Positions 58,320 to 64,000 of a DNA stretch of 64,000 nt are shown here, one piece after another (positions within the stretch are counted from its first letter, which is position 1; each line of letters opens with the position of its first letter). The stretch covers positions 1 to 64,000 of the forward strand of contig JAUSND010000019.1 in NCBI GenBank assembly GCA_030646295.1. Reading direction: 5' to 3'. Made by a program: the position numbers and the translations under genes. The notes under the pieces are model-generated. The model saw only the letters and a list, made by a program, of their open reading frames with translations. It was not told the origin of the DNA and did not search any database. Source of the DNA: Moraxellaceae bacterium (lineage in GTDB: Bacteria; Pseudomonadota; Gammaproteobacteria; Pseudomonadales; Moraxellaceae).

Positions 58320-59717
58320 ATGAATACCATTCCTCCTTTTGATGCAGACCTGCTGCGCCGGTATGACCGGCCGGGTCCGCGCTATACCTCGTATCCGACG
58401 GCTCCCCAGTTCGGTCCTGCCTTTGCGGACGCCGAGTTTGTGGAGGTGGCGCGGCAAAGCAACAGCGATCCGATTCCGCGCCAGCTGTCGCTGTATGTGC
58501 ATGTGCCCTTCTGCTTCAGCCCCTGTTTTTATTGTGGCTGCAATCGTGTCATTACCCGTGATGAAACACGCGCCGGGCTCTATCTGAGTCGGCTGGTCAG
58601 GGAAATTTCCCTGGTATCGCCGTTGTTTGATCGTGATCGTGACGTTACCCAGTTGCACCTTGGTGGCGGCACTCCCAGCTTTCTCGGAACGACGCACCTG
58701 CAGGAGCTGGTTGATAGTCTGGGTCGCCATTTTCATTTCAGCAGTGCGCCGGATCGTGACTTCTCGATTGAACTTGATCCGCGCTGTGTGAATGCAGGTG
58801 ATGTGCACGCACTGGCGGCAATGGGCTTCAACCGGGCCAGTCTGGGGGTGCAGGATTTTGATCCTGCCGTGCAGGTGGCCGTGAACCGTGTGCAGTCAGT
58901 GGAAGAGACGCAGGCGGTAGTGGACGCCTGTCGTGCGTCCGGGTTCCGCTCCATCAACATTGACCTGATTTATGGCTTGCCGCTGCAGACGCGGGAAGGT
59001 TTTGGTCGCACGCTGGACACGGTGATTGCGATGCGGCCTGACCGGCTTGCAGTGTACAGCTATGCGCACATGCCGCACATGTTCAAGCCGCAGAAGCAGA
59101 TCAATGCGGATGACCTGCCCAGTGCCGAAGACAAGCTTGGCTTGCTGCAACTGGCCATCGAGAAGCTGTCGGTAGCGGGTTATCGCTATATCGGCATGGA
59201 TCATTTTGCCTTGCCGGAAGACGAGCTTTCGCGGGCACAGGAGCAGGGCAGCCTGCACCGTAATTTCATGGGGTATACCACGCATGCCGAGAGTGACCTG
59301 ATCGGTTTCGGGGTTAGTGCCATCAGTCATGTGGGCAACAGCTACAGCCAGAATCCGCGGGATTTGCCGAGCTGGGAAGCTGCTGTCGAGTCAGGGCGGC
59401 GACCTGTATGGCGCGGCATGGTCATGGACCGTGATGATGTCCTGCGTGCCGATCTTATCCAGCAACTGATGTGTCAGGGTGTGATTGATATTCGTGCTAT
59501 CGAGCATCGTCATGGCATCAGCTTTAACGATTATTTCCGTGATGATCTCGAGAGGCTTACGCCGTTGGCACAGGATGGTCTGGTGGATGTGTCTGCGCAG
59601 CGGATCGTGGCGACTGATCGCGGCCGCTTGCTGCTGCGTATTGTGGCATCCTGCTTTGACCGTTATCTGCATCGGGAGGAAGCCGTCGAACTGGTACGGT
59701 TTTCACGGGTGATCTGA
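58320..59717 (+). CDS. hemN: Oxygen-independent coproporphyrinogen III oxidase
   Basis: Radical-SAM enzyme that converts coproporphyrinogen III to protoporphyrinogen IX without oxygen. It has 465 residues from ATG 58320. The Fe-S motif CFSPCFYCGC gives C65, C69, C72 and C74. YDRPGPRYTSYPTAPQF at the start is the HemN hallmark, as opposed to HemW. No Shine-Dalgarno sequence precedes the ATG, and the FNR-type site is centred exactly where a class II activator would put the transcription start at the ATG. Confidence 0.95.
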   Translation: MNTIPPFDADLLRRYDRPGPRYTSYPTAPQFGPAFADAEFVEVARQSNSDPIPRQLSLYVHVPFCFSPCFYCGCNRVITRDETRAGLYLSRLVREISLVSPLFDRDRDVTQLHLGGGTPSFLGTTHLQELVDSLGRHFHFSSAPDRDFSIELDPRCVNAGDVHALAAMGFNRASLGVQDFDPAVQVAVNRVQSVEETQAVVDACRASGFRSINIDLIYGLPLQTREGFGRTLDTVIAMRPDRLAVYSYAHMPHMFKPQKQINADDLPSAEDKLGLLQLAIEKLSVAGYRYIGMDHFALPEDELSRAQEQGSLHRNFMGYTTHAESDLIGFGVSAISHVGNSYSQNPRDLPSWEAAVESGRRPVWRGMVMDRDDVLRADLIQQLMCQGVIDIRAIEHRHGISFNDYFRDDLERLTPLAQDGLVDVSAQRIVATDRGRLLLRIVASCFDRYLHREEAVELVRFSRVI

Positions 59718-59778
59718 ACCGTTAGCGCACAATGAAAAAGCCGGGCATTGCCCGGCTTTTTCATTGTGCGCTAACGGT
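59718..59778. terminator. 61-base perfect palindrome behind hemN
   Basis: Arms of 30 bases around one central T, containing AAAAAGCCGGGC and its complement. It begins one base after the hemN stop codon. It should terminate transcription in both directions, although the next gene runs in the same direction. Confidence 0.88.
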
Positions 59779-59797
59779 GAAATGGCGCAGGCCATTC

Positions 59798-59811
59798 TTG
59801 ATCATGGTCAA
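59798..59811 (+). promoter_or_regulatory. FNR/Anr-like site upstream of the acyl-CoA dehydrogenase gene
   Basis: TTGAT-CATG-GTCAA fits the Anr consensus (TTGAT-N4-(A/G)TCAA). It lies 134 bases before the start codon, with TAAGACT and TGTATC candidates for a -10 at the right distance downstream. Confidence 0.55.
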
Positions 59812-59944
59812 GGCTGGTGGCTGGTGATCGTAAGACTGTATCAGTCAGTGCTCAATCGATGTGCGATCACTATCGAGCACAGATCAGCAGCACTCCCGCC
59901 CTGGCGGCGAGTGCCCCGGTTGTTGACCCCGGCGGAGACCTGTC

Positions 59945-62488
59945 ATGACAGCAGGTGGTGTACTGGTGGAGGGTGGCAAGGCGGTAACCCCGGAGGCCCT
60001 GTTGCCGGATGAGGTGAGCGCCTTGCTGGCGGCAGTGTCCGCTTTTGTGGTGCAGGAAGTGGAGGCAAGTCCGCTGCGGCCTGAGCAGATCCCGTCAAAG
60101 GGATACTTCGTCGGGCTGACGACTGCGGCCGAGAATGCCGGGTTGCTGGACAGCAGTCACGAGGGTTACGGGCTGTGGTGCGAGGTGGCCCGTGGCATGC
60201 CGCCGCAGTTCACGTTGCCGGCATTGGGGCGTCTGGCTGCTGGCAGTCCGGCGCTGGCGTGGCATCTGCACAGTCTTGCGCTGGGGCGTCTGGCACAGCA
60301 GATGACGGGCTTGCCGCTGTGGCAGGATGCCGTCTTCAGTCTGGATGGTACGGCGGGCATCGGACGTTCGGGATTGGGTCGCCTGCTGGCGGCGCGCCCC
60401 CTGCATGGGCGTGACCGTGAGATGTTGGCGGACACGTTTGGTGCCCGGGCCCGACCGGCACTGGTGGCGCCGCAGGTAACCCGTCTGGTCGCCCTTGGCT
60501 GGCGGCAGGATGGCATGCATCTGGTGCAGTACGACCTTGCCCGGACGGATGGTGAGCGTGACCCCTGGCCGCATGGGCTGGAGGGCTGCGAATCGGTGGT
60601 GTGGCAGCCGGCTGGCACAGATGGTGTGTCGGCGCTGCTGTTGCCGGGGCAACTGGCTACCCTGATGGTGGCGCAGCAACTGGCGCAGGTGGCGCTGGCG
60701 CGTGGTGCGATCGTGCCGGCGGCGCAGAAGGCGCATGACTATGCCGCGCTGCGCGTACAGGGTGGCCATACCATCGAGCAGCATGACAGCGTGGCGCTAT
60801 TGCTGGCGGATCTCGACACGGCGCTTGCCACGGTTGATGCCTTGCTGCGTGATGCGGCCATGGCAGAGCTGGATGTGGCACAGGCGGTGGCCTTGCGCCG
60901 CGAGGCCATGCCGCTGCTGTCCCGGGCGATCAATGCCGTCATGCAGGTTCATGGCGGCATCGGCTACATGCGAGATACCGGCGTTGAGCATGTCCTGCGT
61001 GCGGTGAACTGCTGGCGGCTGCTTGGGGGTTCCCCGAAAGAGCTGGGGCTGGTGGCGGCAGGCCTGGCCAGTGACCATGCCGGATTGCCGGAGGCCGAAG
61101 CCGGCGAGCGCGACCATCTGCCGGGCTATCTGGCCGCCAGCCATTCCCTTTCTCCGTTTGCGGCCCTGCGCCGGACGCCCTTTCTGAAGGCGATTTCTTC
61201 TTACTCCCCCGGTGATCCCTGGGAGCTGGATACCCGTCATCTGCCCGCCGCGCTGGGCCGCATGCGGCGCCGGGTCAGGGCCTTTGCCGAACAGGAATGC
61301 CGGCCACTGGCGGCACGGATTGATCGTGAGCAACGAGAAGCGCATGGCGACTTGCCCGAGGTACGGGAGCTTCTCGGCAGGGCCGGCAAGGCAGGTCTGC
61401 TGACTGATCTGCTGCCGGCCCCGCTGGGAAGTGTGCCGCTGCTGCAATACCGGCACTCGCTGGCCTGGCAGCAGGCGATCCGGGTGGAAGAGCTGGCCCG
61501 GGTGGATGGCGGGCTGATGCTGTTGCTGTCGGCGCCAGCCCTGGGTCTGGCGCCGGTGATCCTTTCGGGTGATCTCAACATCATGCGGCGCGTGGTGCTG
61601 CCGGCATTCCGGGCGACCCAGGCGGGGGATCCGCAGCTGTTTGCCTTTGCCATTACCGAGCCGGCGGCGGGTTCTGATGCAGAGGAGGGTCATGGTGCCC
61701 TGCATCAGCGTGCCGGGGTGCGGGCGCATCGCGGTAACGGCGGCTGGCGCTTGAGCGGACGCAAGATATTCATCAGTGGTGGTGACATTGCCCGTTACGT
61801 TGCCGTGTTTGCGGCGCTGGAGGGCGAGGGTTACCAGAGCTGGACCTGTTTTCTGGTGGATGCCCGCAGCCCGGGATTCCGCGTGGCGCGCACGGAAATG
61901 AAGATGGGCATGCGTTCGTCCGGGGCGGCCGAGCTGGAGTTTGATGAATGCTTTGTACCCGACAACATGGTGGTGGGCGGCCTGCGGAATGGCTGGGGGC
62001 TGGCGCGTGCCACGCTCAACCTGTCGCGCTTGCCGGTGGCAGCCATGGCGGTCGGTTTTGCCCAGCAGGCCGTGGATATCGCAACTGAATATGCCTGTCG
62101 CGAGACGCTGGCCGGCCGGCCATTGCTGCACTACCAGCATGTGCAGTCGACTCTGGCTGATCTGCAGGCAGAGACCGGTGCCATTCGCGCGCTGGTCTGG
62201 CGCCATGCGCAGGGCTGGACGCCCCGTCAGGATGGTGCGGCGCTCTGCAAGTTTCAGGCAACGGATCGTGCCCAGGTCGTCATCGAGGCGGCCATGGACC
62301 TGCTGGGCAGCAGTGCCGTGCGGCATGACAGCGGCATCGAACGCACCTTTCGCGACAACCGCCTGACCCGCATTTTTGAAGGTACCAACCAGATCAACCG
62401 GCTGGCCGTGATCGAGGATCAGCAGGCCAGTCTGCTGGCCCGCATTGCGCGCAGTGTCTCTCTTAACGTTTCAGGAGCAGGACGATGA
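59945..62488 (+). CDS. Double acyl-CoA dehydrogenase fusion protein
   Basis: FAD enzyme of the acyl-CoA dehydrogenase superfamily, twice the usual size: 847 residues. The N-terminal half (about 1-400) looks degenerate. It keeps QVHGGIGYM (334-342), but the usual (Y/F)EGT is replaced by LLGGSP (about 358-363), and no TEP-x-AGSD motif is seen. The C-terminal half (about 420-840) is canonical: FAITEPAAGSD (from about 568), GMRSSGAAELEFDECFVP, and IFEGTNQINR with the predicted catalytic base E812. The ribosome site GGAG precedes ATG 59945. The substrate is unknown. Its end overlaps the next gene by 4 bases. Confidence 0.85.
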   Translation: MTAGGVLVEGGKAVTPEALLPDEVSALLAAVSAFVVQEVEASPLRPEQIPSKGYFVGLTTAAENAGLLDSSHEGYGLWCEVARGMPPQFTLPALGRLAAGSPALAWHLHSLALGRLAQQMTGLPLWQDAVFSLDGTAGIGRSGLGRLLAARPLHGRDREMLADTFGARARPALVAPQVTRLVALGWRQDGMHLVQYDLARTDGERDPWPHGLEGCESVVWQPAGTDGVSALLLPGQLATLMVAQQLAQVALARGAIVPAAQKAHDYAALRVQGGHTIEQHDSVALLLADLDTALATVDALLRDAAMAELDVAQAVALRREAMPLLSRAINAVMQVHGGIGYMRDTGVEHVLRAVNCWRLLGGSPKELGLVAAGLASDHAGLPEAEAGERDHLPGYLAASHSLSPFAALRRTPFLKAISSYSPGDPWELDTRHLPAALGRMRRRVRAFAEQECRPLAARIDREQREAHGDLPEVRELLGRAGKAGLLTDLLPAPLGSVPLLQYRHSLAWQQAIRVEELARVDGGLMLLLSAPALGLAPVILSGDLNIMRRVVLPAFRATQAGDPQLFAFAITEPAAGSDAEEGHGALHQRAGVRAHRGNGGWRLSGRKIFISGGDIARYVAVFAALEGEGYQSWTCFLVDARSPGFRVARTEMKMGMRSSGAAELEFDECFVPDNMVVGGLRNGWGLARATLNLSRLPVAAMAVGFAQQAVDIATEYACRETLAGRPLLHYQHVQSTLADLQAETGAIRALVWRHAQGWTPRQDGAALCKFQATDRAQVVIEAAMDLLGSSAVRHDSGIERTFRDNRLTRIFEGTNQINRLAVIEDQQASLLARIARSVSLNVSGAGR

Positions 62489-63300
62489 ACATGATGATGA
62501 CCGGTGCCCGAGTGGCGCACGATGACCCGTTCTTTCAGGTGCCGCGACGCGCGATTGACACCAGTGAAGGTGTGGTGGAGCTGCCGATCATGTATTACGA
62601 CACCTCGGCGGTGTTTGCATTTTTTCTTGCCGGGCAGGAGCGTGTGGAGCAGGTGCTGGCGGGGACGGGGCTGGTGCCGGCACTGACGGTGGGTAACCGT
62701 GCGCTGGTGGCGTTGGCCTGTTTTGAGTATCGCGATACCAGTGTGGGGGTCTACAACGAGGTGGGCCTGTCGGTGGCGGTAACACGCCCAGGCGAGACGC
62801 AGCGCTTCGGGGGTTGGGGCGAGTTGCTGGCAACCTTGCAGCAGCCCGAGCAGCGCCATGTCGCCTTCCACATTCTGGATCTGCCGGTCACCACGGCGGC
62901 TGCCAATGCCGCCGGACGTGAAATATGGGGCTTTCCCAAGTTTGTGACGGACATTCCCTTTCGCCTGGACGGGCGCGAGTTGGCATGTCAGGTGATGGTG
63001 CCCGGATCAGCGGTGCCGGTGATGACCCTTGCCGGCACCATGGGGGGCTCGGTTCCTGCCGGCCCGCTCAGCCTGGCCCTGTTGTCCAGCCGGGAGGGGC
63101 ATCTCTGCCGGTCTACCGTCAATGCGCGCGGTGCGACACGGCTGGCATTGCCCGGCTCTGTGCGGCTTGTCGTGAATGACGGTGATCACGCCATGGGTGG
63201 GCGACTGCGGGCGCTGGGGCTGGAAAATGCCGCACCACTGGCGCTGATGTGGACACATGCGTTCCAGTCACGCCTGAATGAAGGAGTTGATCTGGATTAG
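62485..63300 (+). CDS. Acetoacetate-decarboxylase superfamily protein
   Basis: Member of the ADC fold family; function unproven. It has 271 residues; ATG 62485 overlaps the dehydrogenase stop (ATGA). The region GREIWGFPKFVTDIPF corresponds to the active-site segment of acetoacetate decarboxylase. It has a single Lys (K152), whereas classical enzymes have a Lys pair there, so a different Schiff-base chemistry (for example aldolase- or hydratase-like) is possible. Tight coupling to the double dehydrogenase suggests the two act on one acyl or keto-acyl substrate. Confidence 0.78.
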   Translation: MNMMMTGARVAHDDPFFQVPRRAIDTSEGVVELPIMYYDTSAVFAFFLAGQERVEQVLAGTGLVPALTVGNRALVALACFEYRDTSVGVYNEVGLSVAVTRPGETQRFGGWGELLATLQQPEQRHVAFHILDLPVTTAAANAAGREIWGFPKFVTDIPFRLDGRELACQVMVPGSAVPVMTLAGTMGGSVPAGPLSLALLSSREGHLCRSTVNARGATRLALPGSVRLVVNDGDHAMGGRLRALGLENAAPLALMWTHAFQSRLNEGVDLD

Positions 63301-63344
63301 GTGCCAACACAGCGATCGGGTCTGGCCGGTTGCCGGTCACCCAA

Positions 63345-63386
63345 CAAAAAGCCCGGATCAGGCAAGTGCCGGATCCGGGCTTTTTG
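63345..63386. terminator. Symmetric terminator between the ADC-like gene and tRNA-Met
   Basis: A perfect 15-bp stem CAAAAAGCCCGGATC with its complement and a 12-base loop, 44 bases after the ADC-like stop and 21 bases beyond the tRNA 3' end. Confidence 0.92.
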
Positions 63387-63407
63387 ATGCGCTTGGGAGC
63401 GCAGAAT

Positions 63408-63484
63408 TGGTGGCTACACCGGGACTTGAACCTGGGACATCAGCATTATGAATGCTGCGCTCTAACCAACTGAGCTATGTAGCC
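63408..63484 (-). tRNA. tRNA-Met (CAT anticodon, elongator type)
   Basis: A 77-base cloverleaf on the reverse strand with acceptor arms GGCTACA/TGTAGCC and an encoded CCA end. The anticodon arm is CAGCA-TTCATAA-TGCTG with CAT. The acceptor and D arm match the elongator Met tRNA of E. coli (GGCTAC...AGCTCAGTTGGTTAGAG). The CAT anticodon is also used by tRNA-Ile2, but overall similarity favours Met. Confidence 0.93.
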
Positions 63485-63503
63485 GTCTCTAAAAGAGGCG
63501 CGC

Positions 63504-63532
63504 ATTTTGGCCAGCGCTACCGGCCTTGTCAA
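63504..63532 (-). promoter_or_regulatory. Promoter of tRNA-Met
   Basis: On the reverse strand a perfect TTGACA (63527-63532) and CAAAAT (63504-63509) are separated by 17 bp. GCGCGCC (63497-63503) follows the -10 directly. The start would be about 13 bases before the mature tRNA. Confidence 0.85.
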
Positions 63533-63678
63533 GAGGTGGAGAGCCATCTGTAGCCATGCCGGGGACGCCGGATCGACGTGGCCGGCCGCTTGCACCAATC
63601 CGCCAAAACAGCCAGCATCGCCGGCGTTTCCGGGGCCCGAGCGGGGTCCTGACAGATTCGGCCTTGCCAGAGACCCTC

Positions 63679-64000
63679 ATGAACGATACTGCCTGTCTGC
63701 CTGCCTGTTCCGTTCTGCTGCTGTCCGGGGGGCGTGGCAGCCGCATGGGGGGGCAGGACAAGGGACTGATCGAGTGGCAGGGCCGCCCCATGATCGCCTG
63801 GCTGCACGATCTGGTGCGCCCCCTTACCGACGACCTGATCATCTCCTGTAACCGCAATGGCGAGCGTTATGCGGGCTTTGCAGACTGCTTGGTGCAGGAC
63901 GATGACCATGAGTTTCAGGGGCCGCTGGCGGGCATTCGTGCCGGGCTGGCGGCTGCACGGCATTCCTGCCTGCTGGTGCTGCCCTGTGATGCGCCATTGC
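63679..64000 (+). CDS. mobA: Molybdenum cofactor guanylyltransferase (3' end outside window)
   Basis: Adds GMP to molybdopterin to make the bis-MGD cofactor of many molybdoenzymes. The first 107 codons are present from ATG 63679 ([20 protein letters not shown]). The nucleotide-binding motif [16 protein letters not shown] (residues about 15-30) and [10 protein letters not shown] are typical. The sequence ends in LPCDAPL, the segment before the metal-binding Asp region. A cofactor for anaerobic or nitrate enzymes would fit the nearby FNR-type sites (inference). Confidence 0.9.
   Translation, partial: MNDTACLPACSVLLLSGGRGSRMGGQDKGLIEWQGRPMIAWLHDLVRPLTDDLIISCNRNGERYAGFADCLVQDDDHEFQGPLAGIRAGLAAARHSCLLVLPCDAPL

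Noticed and set aside
60797-62326. 509-codon reverse-strand frame opposite the acyl-CoA dehydrogenase gene
   Set aside because: No recognisable domain, Gln/His/Arg-rich, and no ribosome site; the forward frame has clear dehydrogenase motifs.

Overview
The window is chromosomal DNA from a gammaproteobacterium, most likely a moderately GC-rich member of Pseudomonadales close to Moraxellaceae. This placement is inferred from four things: the order tuf / S10-spc-alpha ribosomal cluster, the uvrA / MFS / ssb arrangement, a separate gspN-gspC-gspD type II secretion cluster, and a Pseudomonas-type ornithine decarboxylase. No sequence search was possible. No phage, insertion sequence, integron or CRISPR array is visible. 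Coding density is high, and no gene-free stretch exceeds 300 bases.

Region 1 (1-15040) holds tuf (only the A of its ATG is missing), then the complete S10, spc and alpha operons: rpsJ to rpsQ, rplN to rpmJ with secY, and rpsM to rplQ with rpoA. Three promoters (before rpsJ, rplN and rpsM) share a 17-bp spacer and a GCGCC block just after the -10. The rpsM promoter lies inside the hairpin of the terminator behind rpmJ.

Region 2 (15064-26230) holds an rRNA/tRNA 2'-O-methyltransferase, uvrA, an MFS exporter, ssb, a Bcr/CflA exporter, fumC, a CynX-type transporter whose 3' end overlaps fumC tail to tail by 71 bases, an H-NS-like nucleoid protein, and a DUF481-type outer-membrane protein.

Region 3 (26388-31133) is gspN-gspC-gspD followed by a membrane-anchored protein with two FHA domains.

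Region 4 (31197-46768) holds a UbiB/ABC1-type kinase-like gene; a DoxX / nitroreductase / pirin set divergent from a LysR regulator that overlaps a DUF1275 gene and a putative outer-membrane protein; purE-purK; a hotdog thioesterase; small membrane proteins; mpl; a TerC-family protein; a DmeF-type metal exporter with a long His-Asp repeat; ppnP; a YiiX-type cysteine hydrolase; and a PIN-PhoH ATPase.

Region 5 (46877-54703) holds a membrane protein and a methyltransferase, an ornithine decarboxylase preceded by an attenuator-like hairpin, a Kef-type K+/H+ antiporter divergent from cysK, a MAPEG protein, ppa, a phasin and a glutathione transferase.

Region 6 (54977-64000) is the least ordinary part. 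Three tandem paralogous periplasmic binding-protein-like genes stand without any permease. hemN carries a perfect FNR/Anr-type dyad. An 847-residue double acyl-CoA dehydrogenase, with its own FNR/Anr-like dyad upstream, overlaps an acetoacetate-decarboxylase-superfamily gene. A tRNA-Met and the start of mobA close the window.

Many convergent gene pairs are separated by symmetric A-run/GC-stem/T-run palindromes that should terminate both ways. The longest is a perfect 61-base palindrome behind hemN.
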